The notes under the pieces are model-generated. The model saw only the letters and a list, made by a program, of their open reading frames with translations, searched no databases and was not told the DNA's origin. A DNA stretch of 64,000 bases from Billgrantia sulfidoxydans (lineage in GTDB: Bacteria; Pseudomonadota; Gammaproteobacteria; Pseudomonadales; Halomonadaceae): contig NZ_CP053381.1 in NCBI RefSeq assembly GCF_017868775.1, forward strand, positions 2,356,001 to 2,420,000, written 5' to 3'. Shown in pieces: positions 8,149-18,422 of the stretch. Position 1 is the stretch's first letter. Each line of letters opens with the position of its first letter. The position numbers and the translations under genes were made by a program.

Positions 8149-9606
8149 TCAATCGGCCAGCACGCGCTCGTAGAGCTCGCGCTGGGCAGACGTGGTCAGT
8201 TCCGAGTTGTGCCACAGCAGGGTGAAAACCCCGCCCATGGCGCGACAGCGCGCCTTGAGCCTGCTGAAGCATGCGAAGGCCTCCTCCCCGGTGCCGAGCC
8301 CGAGGTAGAGCGGCGAGATCACCGACGCCTCCATGGCGATCAGCGGCCGGATGCGCAGCGCCAGCGGCTCCCCCTTGACCGGGTCGAACGCCGGATACTC
8401 GAAGCAGGTGCCGCAGCGGAATCCGGGCGCTTCGGCGTAGCCCAGGGTTGTGTCGTAATCCAGCCCGGCCTGGGTGTAGCCCTGCAGCGTCAGCGGCATC
8501 TGCCAGCGCAGGTAGTGCATGCGCCCGCCCCACTGCGCCTGCTCGATGCCCTCCTCGGCACAGACCCGGCGCAGGCGCATGGCCTCGTTGGCCAGCTCCT
8601 TGGGGTTGCGGAAGGTGTGGTAGCTGGGGTGCAGGCCGATCTCGTGGCCGCGCTCGTGAAGGCGCCGCATCAACTCGCGCATCGCCGGGTGCTCCGGTTC
8701 GTAGTCGGCATCCTTGCGCGGGTCGGTGCGGCCGCAGATAAAGTAGAAAGCGCTGCTCAGGCCGTGGGACTCGGAGACGTCCATCAGCCAGTCGAAGGTG
8801 TTGAGCGGATCCAGCGGATGCAGCCGGCGGCGGGTGCTCAGGCGGACCCACGGCCCCACCACCAGCGCCTGAGGGCGGCGATGCAGCAGCGCATCGCCCA
8901 GCATGGCCCGGGCCAGCTTGACGTCGCGGGCAAAGCCATAGCGGCTGGGGCGATCGACGTCGTGGGACGGGCGCTGGGTGAACGCATGCCGGCGCAGCTG
9001 CAGCCATGGCCACTGGCGCTGGATCATCTGGCCCAGCACCGCCAGCCATTCGTCGACCACGGGCCGGTCCAGGTAACCGTGACGGCCGGCATGGGAGGCA
9101 CTGGCGGGGAAGCGACAGTGCCGGTCGAGCACCTGGGCGTCGACCTCCTCCTGCCGCGACAGCATCCAGTAGGTCAGGCCGAGAATGTCGTAGTGAATCG
9201 CCAGCCCGCCCGACATCGGCTCGACCAGCGGCCGCGGCAGGCTGGCGGCGCCCGGGGCCGGCAGCGGCGAGTCGAGCGGCGCACTGAAGCCTTCGGCCGC
9301 GGCATCCCACTGGCAGTGCGGCAGGTCCCCGCCGGCCAGGTAGAAGCCCGGCTGCAGGCGGTCGAACAGCAGCTGTCCCGGCGCGTCGGCGTGGCGCAGA
9401 TAGAGCCGCTCCGGGCCGTCGCGCTCCAGGTGCAGCGGCACCCCGAAGCGTTCCAGCAGGATCTGCTCCAGCCAGGCCAGTACCGGCTCGCCCGAGGTGA
9501 CGCCCGACGAGACCACGGACAGGTTACCCGTCACGCAGGACGGTTTCAGCGAGGCGTTCGGCCGCGCCGGGGAATTCCGATCGTAAAGTGCAGTCATGTC
9601 ATTCAC
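8149..9606 (-). CDS. polysaccharide deacetylase family protein
   Basis: A 485-residue protein with a C-terminal NodB-like carbohydrate esterase domain. A SHDVDR motif (about 214-219) supplies the metal-binding and catalytic Asp pair, and RGHEIGLHPSYH (about 319-330) supplies the His ligands. The N-terminal 200 residues form the extension seen in deacetylase-like proteins of polysaccharide clusters. No signal peptide is visible, so it probably acts in the cytoplasm on a lipid-linked intermediate, removing an N-acetyl group from an amino sugar; this is inference. The 3-prime neighbour is the polymerase gene (16 bp gap) and the start overlaps the stop of the FemAB-like gene by ATGA. It may work with the two acyltransferase-like genes upstream to exchange acyl groups. 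Confidence 0.82.
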   Translation of the reverse strand: MNDMTALYDRNSPARPNASLKPSCVTGNLSVVSSGVTSGEPVLAWLEQILLERFGVPLHLERDGPERLYLRHADAPGQLLFDRLQPGFYLAGGDLPHCQWDAAAEGFSAPLDSPLPAPGAASLPRPLVEPMSGGLAIHYDILGLTYWMLSRQEEVDAQVLDRHCRFPASASHAGRHGYLDRPVVDEWLAVLGQMIQRQWPWLQLRRHAFTQRPSHDVDRPSRYGFARDVKLARAMLGDALLHRRPQALVVGPWVRLSTRRRLHPLDPLNTFDWLMDVSESHGLSSAFYFICGRTDPRKDADYEPEHPAMRELMRRLHERGHEIGLHPSYHTFRNPKELANEAMRLRRVCAEEGIEQAQWGGRMHYLRWQMPLTLQGYTQAGLDYDTTLGYAEAPGFRCGTCFEYPAFDPVKGEPLALRIRPLIAMEASVISPLYLGLGTGEEAFACFSRLKARCRAMGGVFTLLWHNSELTTSAQRELYERVLAD

Positions 9607-10529
9607 TTGGATTCCCTCTTCATCAGTGTACGGGCCGTGACGTATGCCTCACGGGCCAGCTGGCGGATGCCGCGCTGGCTGATCGTGTAGTGGCACACCA
9701 GTCGCCCGCCCCATGCCTCTTTCATCTCCGCCACCGGCGCGATGTTGGCACCGATGAAGTCGAAGACCGTGCATCCCTGGCGCTCGAAGAAATCGAGCGC
9801 CTCCTCGGCGACCAGGTTGTTGACGCCGTCCTTCATGGCCTCGGTCTTCATGCCCGCCGACCAGGCCAGCGCATGGCCGCCCGGCACGAAGAGGCACACC
9901 CGGGTGCCCATGGCTTCGCCCTCGGCGTTGCGCGCCAGGAAGCAGACGAAGTGCTCCGGGCCCATCAGCTCGGCCAGCCGCGAGAGCTCCGCGGCATCGA
10001 GGCGATAGTCGAAGCCCTTGCGCGCCTCCGGGCCCGCCAGGCAGTCGGCCACCGCGGCGTACTCCTCGGTGACCTCGCAGCGGTAGCCAAGCCGGCGGCA
10101 CTTGCGCGCCTTCTTGCGCGCGCTCGGGTCGATGGCGTCTTCGCGCGTGGCGATGTCCAGGTGGTAGGTGAAGCGCGGCCGTGCCGCCATGTTGGCCCAC
10201 TCGAACGGGCGCACGTCGTCCGCCACCGAGGAGAGGCTGAGGCTGCCGCCGAACTCGCACTGCTGCAGGTACTCGGCCAGCCGGGTCAGGGCCAGGCGCT
10301 TGCGCCGATTGCGCGAGGCGGGCCGCTCGCTGGCACACTGGAACGCGATGGGCAGGTGGGGATTGCGCGGCGGCGTCACCAGGCGCCCCTGGTGGTTGCG
10401 GTAGAGCACGGTATCGAGCCGCCAACCGTCGCCCTTGTCGGGCGTGAAGGACAGCGGCTCGGCCGTCAGTCCCCAGCGCTGCTCGTTGAAGCGGATCCAT
10501 CCGGGATGGAACAGCGGGTCGTTGTTCAT
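9603..10529 (-). CDS. BioF2/FemAB-like acyltransferase (Acetyltransf_6 type)
   Basis: A cytoplasmic protein of 308 residues with the C-terminal GNAT fold of BioF2/FemAB-like enzymes. Visible features are a basic cluster ARKKARKCRRLG (about 133-144), the core strands MGPEHFVCFLARN and GTRVCLFVPGG, and the VFDFIGANIAPVAEMKEAWGG segment typical of lipid-linked oligosaccharide or aminoacyl transfer proteins. In FemAB relatives the reaction is transfer of an aminoacyl or acyl group to an amino group. Here it may acylate an amino sugar exposed by the neighbouring deacetylase, which is inference. It overlaps its neighbours at both ends by ATGA. The acyl donor is unknown. Confidence 0.75.
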   Translation of the reverse strand: MNNDPLFHPGWIRFNEQRWGLTAEPLSFTPDKGDGWRLDTVLYRNHQGRLVTPPRNPHLPIAFQCASERPASRNRRKRLALTRLAEYLQQCEFGGSLSLSSVADDVRPFEWANMAARPRFTYHLDIATREDAIDPSARKKARKCRRLGYRCEVTEEYAAVADCLAGPEARKGFDYRLDAAELSRLAELMGPEHFVCFLARNAEGEAMGTRVCLFVPGGHALAWSAGMKTEAMKDGVNNLVAEEALDFFERQGCTVFDFIGANIAPVAEMKEAWGGRLVCHYTISQRGIRQLAREAYVTARTLMKRESK

Positions 10530-11176
10530 GGTACGGCTTTCCTTTCCGTCTCCGGGGTCGGAGGCTGCGGTTCGCGACCCTGCGTCGTGTCATCGCGGTA
10601 GTCGTCGTCGAAATCGCAGACCAGGTAGTAGCGCTGCTCGCCGCTGACCGGGTCCTGGTAACGCTCGGCGATGTGAAAACCGAGACGCAGGCTGGGCTTG
10701 AGCGAGGCGACGTTGTCCGCCGAGATGCGCGAGGAGTAGCCACGCACCCCGTTGGCACGGAAATGCAGGATGGCCGTGCGGCGCAGCTCGGTGGCGAGCC
10801 CGCGCCCACGGTGGGCGGGGTGAACGCCGCTGAAGCTCGAATGCACCCGATCCTCGCGAAGGTCGCGGCGACTGAAGCCGTAGAAGGCCGCCCCCACCAC
10901 GCGACCGTTGATGTCCAGGGCGACCACGCCGAGGCGGTTGCCCGCCAGGCGGTACAGCCAGCGCCGGGGCAGGTCGAGCGGCTGGCCGTCGTGCAGCTCG
11001 GCATACAGCGCCAGGGCGCCGGGCAGGTGCGGGCGTCGCATGGCGCACAGCCGGTAGCCGTCGTGATGGCGCAGCGGCACGGTGGCGAACCCCCTGGTAC
11101 GGCGCAGGTTACGTGCGATCAGCGCGGCCGCTTCGAAGGCGACCCGCAGGTGTCGACTCGCTGCGTTGGCATTCAT
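10526..11176 (-). CDS. GNAT family N-acetyltransferase
   Basis: A 216-residue GNAT protein. The acetyl-CoA binding signature HPAHRGRGLATEL (about 117-129) has the expected R/Q-x-x-G-x-G/A pattern. It is flanked by VVGAAFYGFS upstream and ADNVASLKPSLRLGF downstream, which is the usual order of GNAT strands. The start at 11176 gives MNANAASRH and lies 2 bp after the stop of the amidotransferase gene. The larger open frame upstream is an out-of-frame shadow of that gene. The C-terminal 20 residues are low-complexity (Thr/Pro/Glu). Likely a tailoring acyltransferase for a sugar of the repeat unit; substrate not evident. Confidence 0.78.
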   Translation of the reverse strand: MNANAASRHLRVAFEAAALIARNLRRTRGFATVPLRHHDGYRLCAMRRPHLPGALALYAELHDGQPLDLPRRWLYRLAGNRLGVVALDINGRVVGAAFYGFSRRDLREDRVHSSFSGVHPAHRGRGLATELRRTAILHFRANGVRGYSSRISADNVASLKPSLRLGFHIAERYQDPVSGEQRYYLVCDFDDDYRDDTTQGREPQPPTPETERKAVP

Positions 11177-11178
11177 GA

Positions 11179-12804
11179 TCAGCAAAACCTCTCGAGGAAC
11201 AGTTGCGCCGCCACGCCGTTGTGCGAGTAGCCCTGCGAGCGCAGGCGCTCGAGGGTCTCGGGCGGGAAGCGCCCGGTGGATGCCAGGGTGTTGCCCCGGG
11301 CCAGGCCCGGCAGCAGCCGCTTGGCCAAGCGCTTGACCCGCGCACCGGGGCCGCGGCGAAAGGCCGCCAGACGGCTCAGGCGGGCGCGCAGGCTCTGGCG
11401 GGATCGATGCGCGGCGTTGCCCAGCGGCGCCTGGTGGCCGCTGACCTCGGCAAACAGGGCCTCGACGAAGCTGACATAGCCGGCACGGCACTCCAGCCAG
11501 TGGTACGGCACCGTCTGCCACAGCGCCATGAAGTCGCGGTCGTAGAGCGGCATCCACCAGTCGTGGCCGAAGAACTCGAAGCTGCGCACCGAGTTGACGA
11601 TGAACTTGGCCTGGCGCTCCTGCCAGCCGAACTGCACGAACTGGCGAATGAACTCGTCGGGCTCCAGCGCCTCGTCCAGCGGATAGTCGAGGGCTAGGCG
11701 CGGCAGCACACGATCGTGGAACAGCGCCTCGCCCTCCTCGCTGGCGTTGAGCGTGAAATGCCGCTGACGCAGGGCCTCGCCCAGCGCGTCCGCCGGCATT
11801 TGGCGGTCTTCTCGCCTGGCCTCGAACGCGCTCGACGGTACGAAACCGGTCACGCAGCAGTGACCAGGCACGAACAGCGACCCCGGCTCGACCTCGCCCC
11901 GTTCCGTCAGCGACTTGACCGCCAGCCAGTCCTGCATGTTGGCGATGGCGTTCCAGCCCGAGGCCCAACGCTGGTAGCGCCAGTACGCCTCGCTCTCGGC
12001 GACGCGACCCCATGCCTGCTGGCTGTACTCGACGAAGGTCCACGGCAACCCCAGGGCGCCGGCCACCTCGCGGCTCACCCTGGCCTCCTGGTTGTCGCGG
12101 TAGCCGTAGGCGTAGGCCAGCATGCGCGGATACTGGCGGCGCGCCAGCAGCGTGGCGATCAGGCGCGAGTCATAGCCGCCGCTGAGCGGCACCACGATCT
12201 GGCGCCCGTCGGCCGTCGCGATCAGCCGGTCGCACGCCGCCTCGAGTACCTCCTCGAGCCGCGCCAGGCACGAACTCTCGTCATGCCCCGACTCGGCGCA
12301 ATGGCGAAAGCGATAGTAGCGTTCCAGGGAGAGGCTCAGGCCCGGCTCAGTCGTGTTCACGACTAGCGCCTCTCCGGCGCGCAGCTGCTTGACACGGCGA
12401 AACAGCGTGTCGCGGCCGGTGACGTAGCCGGCCAGCTCGAAGTCGGCCCTGGCCTCGTCGTCGACCCGATCCTCGCCGACCTGCTGGCGCACCCAGTCGG
12501 CATCGTCGCTGAGATAGCAGGCGTCGCCGCGGATGCCGTAGAACAGCGGAATCGAGCGCACCCGATCCACCACGGCCACCAGGCCGTCCTGCGCGTCTCG
12601 CACCAGCGCGTGAAAGCCGTTGAGCTCGCCCAGGCGCCTGCGCCAGGCCTCGACGTCCCCGGTCGGCTCCAGCCGCTCCAGGGCGGCATCGGGCGACAGC
12701 TCCCGCCCGTCGAGCCAGACGCGGCCGCAGACATGGCCACGCCCGTCCGGCAGCCTGCCTGGCTGCCAGCGCGAGGAAGCGAAGTGACAATGTATCGAAC
12801 TCAT
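11179..12804 (-). CDS. asparagine synthase-like amidotransferase lacking the glutaminase cysteine
   Basis: A 541-residue protein with the two-domain layout of AsnB. The C-terminal synthetase domain has an intact PP-loop SGGYDS (about 208-213), so adenylation chemistry is expected. The N-terminal glutamine-hydrolase region is recognisable (RVRSIPLFYG, CYLSDDADWV), but the chain begins MSSIHC: the Cys that must be the second residue of an Ntn glutaminase is absent. It may use free ammonia or have another nitrogen donor. In polysaccharide clusters AsnB-like proteins amidate uronic acids, and this operon makes a diacetamido uronic acid, so a uronamide-forming role is proposed (inference). The start overlaps the stop of wzx by ATGA. 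Confidence 0.82.
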   Translation of the reverse strand: MSSIHCHFASSRWQPGRLPDGRGHVCGRVWLDGRELSPDAALERLEPTGDVEAWRRRLGELNGFHALVRDAQDGLVAVVDRVRSIPLFYGIRGDACYLSDDADWVRQQVGEDRVDDEARADFELAGYVTGRDTLFRRVKQLRAGEALVVNTTEPGLSLSLERYYRFRHCAESGHDESSCLARLEEVLEAACDRLIATADGRQIVVPLSGGYDSRLIATLLARRQYPRMLAYAYGYRDNQEARVSREVAGALGLPWTFVEYSQQAWGRVAESEAYWRYQRWASGWNAIANMQDWLAVKSLTERGEVEPGSLFVPGHCCVTGFVPSSAFEARREDRQMPADALGEALRQRHFTLNASEEGEALFHDRVLPRLALDYPLDEALEPDEFIRQFVQFGWQERQAKFIVNSVRSFEFFGHDWWMPLYDRDFMALWQTVPYHWLECRAGYVSFVEALFAEVSGHQAPLGNAAHRSRQSLRARLSRLAAFRRGPGARVKRLAKRLLPGLARGNTLASTGRFPPETLERLRSQGYSHNGVAAQLFLERFC

Positions 12805-14246
12805 TGATAGGCCCTTCGGAACAGGAGGAAATAGCGCAATCCCACCAGCGCGGCGCAAAGCAGCAGCGCCACGCTCCACGGCAGCCACGCGGGGGCCAGC
12901 CAGCCGGCGGCGAGCAGCGGCGCCAGCAGCACCAGCCCCCACCCCAGCGCCGTGAGAGTGGCCGTCGCCAGCACCCGCGGCGGGTTGTCGGTCAGCCGGG
13001 CGATCCAGACCAGAAAGCCGATCCAGCAGGCGGCGCTGCCCAGCGAGAACAGCGCCACCGTCAGCAGCAGGTCATCGCGGGCGGCGCCAATGGCGATGGC
13101 CGCCACGCGCACGCCGAGCAACAGCGCCTGGAAGATCAACCCCTGCCCCTGGCGCTCCAGCACCGAGAACAGATGGCTCAGCGGCGAGGTGATGAACACC
13201 AGGTAGAGCCAGGGCGCCATCCAGCGTGCGAATTCGCCGGCCTCGCGCCAGCGCTCGCCGAAGACCAGGGCGAACAGCTCCGGGCCGATCGCCATCAGCA
13301 CGAGCACCGGCGGCATGGCGAGCTGCGCCAGCGTGGCGTGCACCTTGGCCACCAGCGGGCCCAGTTCGCCCTGCCGATGGGCCTCGGCGGCGCTGGCGAA
13401 GAACACCTTGCCCACGGCTTCGCCGATCAGCGTCATGGGCATCGCCAGCACGCGGTGCGCCAGCGCATAGAGCCCGGCCGCCACGGGGCTGAACAGCGCG
13501 GCGAAGAGCAGCGGCGGAAGCTGCTTGCCGAGGGTGTTGAACAGCCCCGACCAGGAGGAGAGCAGCGGGAATTTGCGGTAGCGGCACGCCGCCGCCCACA
13601 TCCCTGCCGCCGTGACCTGCTGCTCGCCGACGGCGCGCAGCGCCGGGCGCGCCAGCGCCAGGGTACCGGCGCCCTGCCCCGCGGCATGGCCGAGCAGCAG
13701 GCCACCGCCGCCCAGCGGGCTCGCCACGAGCTGGATCGCCAGCAGCGCCAGCGACTGCTTGATCCGCGTCGAGGCCAGCGCGGCGAACGCACGCGTGCGC
13801 ACCGCCCAGTGACTGACCGCCTGGTAGCCCCCGGCTGCGGCCACGCCCAGCGGCAGCAGCCACAGCCAGGCGCTCAGCGAGGGCACGCCCAGCGCCGTGG
13901 CCAGCGCCCGCCCCCCGAGCAGCACCAGCAGCAGCGCGACCAGGGTGGTCACGGCCACGACCGTCAGGCTCAGTGCCAGCACCTCGGCCGCCTCGCGCTC
14001 CGTTTCCGGCAGCGGGATGGCCAGCTGGTAGCGGCCGCTGGCCACTACGGTGAACAGCGCCAGCAGGCCGCCGTAGACCGCCAGCAGGCCGAAGTCCTCC
14101 GGCGCATACAGCCGGGTCAACAGCGGCGCCGCGGCGATGGTCAGCAGCTGCGCCCCCGCCGTGCCCCCCACCAGCACGCTGACCCCGCGGGCGAAGGCGT
14201 GGGTCGGCAGCAGGCGTCTTGCCGGTATGACGAGCCGATTCAGCAC
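12801..14246 (-). CDS. wzx: Wzx-type lipid-linked repeat-unit flippase
   Basis: A 481-residue polytopic inner membrane protein of the polysaccharide biosynthesis/MATE-like superfamily with about 12-14 hydrophobic segments. The N-terminal LVGGTAGAQLLTIAAAPLLTRLYAPEDFG (about residues 26-54) is the family signature, and charged loops separate paired helices. Predicted to flip the undecaprenyl-linked repeat unit to the periplasm, where the Wzy candidate polymerises it. The gene lies 28 bp after the stop of the wbpD-wbpE fusion and overlaps the amidotransferase start by ATGA. The assignment is from topology and the N-terminal motif; substrate specificity cannot be inferred. Confidence 0.85.
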   Translation of the reverse strand: MLNRLVIPARRLLPTHAFARGVSVLVGGTAGAQLLTIAAAPLLTRLYAPEDFGLLAVYGGLLALFTVVASGRYQLAIPLPETEREAAEVLALSLTVVAVTTLVALLLVLLGGRALATALGVPSLSAWLWLLPLGVAAAGGYQAVSHWAVRTRAFAALASTRIKQSLALLAIQLVASPLGGGGLLLGHAAGQGAGTLALARPALRAVGEQQVTAAGMWAAACRYRKFPLLSSWSGLFNTLGKQLPPLLFAALFSPVAAGLYALAHRVLAMPMTLIGEAVGKVFFASAAEAHRQGELGPLVAKVHATLAQLAMPPVLVLMAIGPELFALVFGERWREAGEFARWMAPWLYLVFITSPLSHLFSVLERQGQGLIFQALLLGVRVAAIAIGAARDDLLLTVALFSLGSAACWIGFLVWIARLTDNPPRVLATATLTALGWGLVLLAPLLAAGWLAPAWLPWSVALLLCAALVGLRYFLLFRRAYQ

Positions 14247-14274
14247 GTGATGTCTCCCCTCCCTGGCGGGCGGC

Positions 14275-16005
14275 TCAGGCCACCGCCTCCCTGAGCGCCG
14301 TGACGATATGCTCCTGATCCTCGGCCGTGAGGTACGGGTGCATCGGCAGGCTGACCACCCGGCGCGAGGCCGCGTTGCCGACCGGCAGGTCGACGGCCGG
14401 GTCGGCCACCGCCGGCTGCTGGTTGAGCGGGATCGGATAGTGCACGGCGGTGGGTATGCCGGCCTCGGCCAGCCGCGCGATCACCACCTCGCGGTCGTCG
14501 ACCTCCACCGTGTACTGGGCGTAGGCGCTGGTGTTGTGGAGCTCCACGTGGGGCGAGGCGAAGCCGTGCGCACGCAGCAGGCGGCCATAGCGCTCGGCGA
14601 CCTGCTCGCGCAGCCTCAACTCCTCGTCGAGGATGTCGAGCTTGGGCAGCAGGATCGCAGCCTGCAGGGTGTCCAGGCGGCTGTTGACGCCGATGCGGAC
14701 GTGGTAGTAGCGCCGCCCCTGGCCGTGGCGGGCGATCTGGCGCAGCACCTTGGCCAGCTCGTCGTCGTCGGTGAACAGCGCCCCGCCGTCGCCGTAGCAG
14801 CCCAGCGGCTTGCTGGGAAAGAACGAGGTGGTGGCGATCTGCGACAGGCTGCACGAGCGCCGGCCGCGGTAGGTGGCGCCGAAGCTCTGGGCGGCGTCCT
14901 CGATCACCGGGATGCCGTGGCGCGCGGCGATCTCGTTGATGGCGTCCATGTCGGCGCACTGGCCATAGAGCGATACCGGGATGATCGCGCGGGTGCGCGG
15001 GGAGATGGCGGCTTCCAGCTTTTCCGGGTCGAGCAGGTAGGTGCGCGGGTCGACGTCGACGTAGACCGGGCGCGCGCCCAGCAGCGCGACGGTCTCGGCG
15101 GTGGCGATGTAGGTGAAGCCCGGCGTGATCACCTCGTCGCCGGGGGCGATGCCCAGCGCCATCTGGGCGATCTGCAGCGCGTCGGTGCCGTTGGCGCAGG
15201 AGATGCAGTGGCGCACGCCGACGTAGTCGGCCAGGCGCGCCTCGAGCTCGTCCACCTCGGGGCCGAGGATGTACTTGCCGTGATCGAGCACGTTGCGGAT
15301 GCCGGCGTTGATGCGTTCGCGGATGCGCACCTGCTGGGCCTTGAGATCGATGAAGTCCATGCGACGGGTGTCCTTGGCGGCGGACGGCGCTTCCTGCGCC
15401 GGGATGCAGCGGAGCCTCTTCCCTTCGAGCCGATAGCGCTCGCCGGTGTGCGGGCAGGTCACTTCGCCCTCGCCTTCCAGCGGCAGCTCGAGACGCTCGC
15501 CGTGGCGACTCATCCAGCCCTGCTGGCGGGCGGGCACGCCGAGCATCAGGGCGAAGTCGGGCACGTCGCGGTTGACCAGCGCACCGGCGCCGATGAAGGC
15601 GTGGCGTCCCACGGTCACGCCGCAGACGATGGTGCAGTTGGCACCCAGCGTCGCCCCCTCGCGCACCAGGGTGTCGCGGTACTCGTCCTTGCGCTCGACC
15701 AGCGAGCGTGGGTTGTAGACGTTGGTGAAGACCATGCTGGGGCCGCAGAAGACGCCCGCCTCGAGGGTGACGTTGTCGTAGACCGAGACGTTGTTCTGCA
15801 CCTTGCAGCGGTCACCGATGACCACCCGGTTGCCGACGAAGACGTTCTGTCCCAGCGACACGCCACGGCCGATGCGGGCACCGCCGCAGACGTGAACGAA
15901 GTGCCAGACGCGGGACGCTTCGCCGATCTCGGCCCCGTCGTCGACGATGGCGCTGGGGTGGATCCGGACACCGGGGTAACGGCTGTCGTGCGGTTGGCTG
16001 TCCAT
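14275..16005 (-). CDS. bifunctional WbpD-WbpE fusion: UDP-3-amino-GlcNAcA N-acetyltransferase / 3-keto aminotransferase
   Basis: One uninterrupted frame of 576 residues holds two enzymes that are normally separate. Residues 1 to about 195 are a WbpD/WlbB left-handed beta-helix acetyltransferase ([14 protein letters not shown] start, hexapeptide repeats, [14 protein letters not shown] end). A 20-residue linker rich in Ala and Pro follows. From residue 216 ([10 protein letters not shown]) there is a complete DegT aminotransferase of WbpE/WlbC type, with PLP lysine in [14 protein letters not shown] (fused Lys about 399). Together they would convert UDP-3-keto-GlcNAcA, made by WbpA and WbpB, to UDP-GlcNAc(3NAc)A. 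An AAGGA stands 10 bp before the internal ATG at 15360, so separate synthesis of the aminotransferase is also possible. Both halves look intact, without frameshift. Confidence 0.85.
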   Translation of the reverse strand: MDSQPHDSRYPGVRIHPSAIVDDGAEIGEASRVWHFVHVCGGARIGRGVSLGQNVFVGNRVVIGDRCKVQNNVSVYDNVTLEAGVFCGPSMVFTNVYNPRSLVERKDEYRDTLVREGATLGANCTIVCGVTVGRHAFIGAGALVNRDVPDFALMLGVPARQQGWMSRHGERLELPLEGEGEVTCPHTGERYRLEGKRLRCIPAQEAPSAAKDTRRMDFIDLKAQQVRIRERINAGIRNVLDHGKYILGPEVDELEARLADYVGVRHCISCANGTDALQIAQMALGIAPGDEVITPGFTYIATAETVALLGARPVYVDVDPRTYLLDPEKLEAAISPRTRAIIPVSLYGQCADMDAINEIAARHGIPVIEDAAQSFGATYRGRRSCSLSQIATTSFFPSKPLGCYGDGGALFTDDDELAKVLRQIARHGQGRRYYHVRIGVNSRLDTLQAAILLPKLDILDEELRLREQVAERYGRLLRAHGFASPHVELHNTSAYAQYTVEVDDREVVIARLAEAGIPTAVHYPIPLNQQPAVADPAVDLPVGNAASRRVVSLPMHPYLTAEDQEHIVTALREAVA

Positions 16006-16013
16006 GGCGAACC

Positions 16014-18310
<2,297 letters not shown>

Positions 18311-18422
18311 GACGCTTCCATGGTTTTCGAGTGGTAGTGATCGGCGCTCGGCCAGCCGGCCTCACGCCAGGGAACGGCCTGCACGGGCAGGCTCGGACGA
18401 CGTCCGTTGGCGCCTGCGGCGC

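Noticed and set aside
14275..15360. Annotating the WbpE aminotransferase as a separate gene
   Set aside because: There is no stop codon between the two domains and the start at 16005 serves both, so a single fused CDS is the simplest reading; the internal start is kept only as a possibility.
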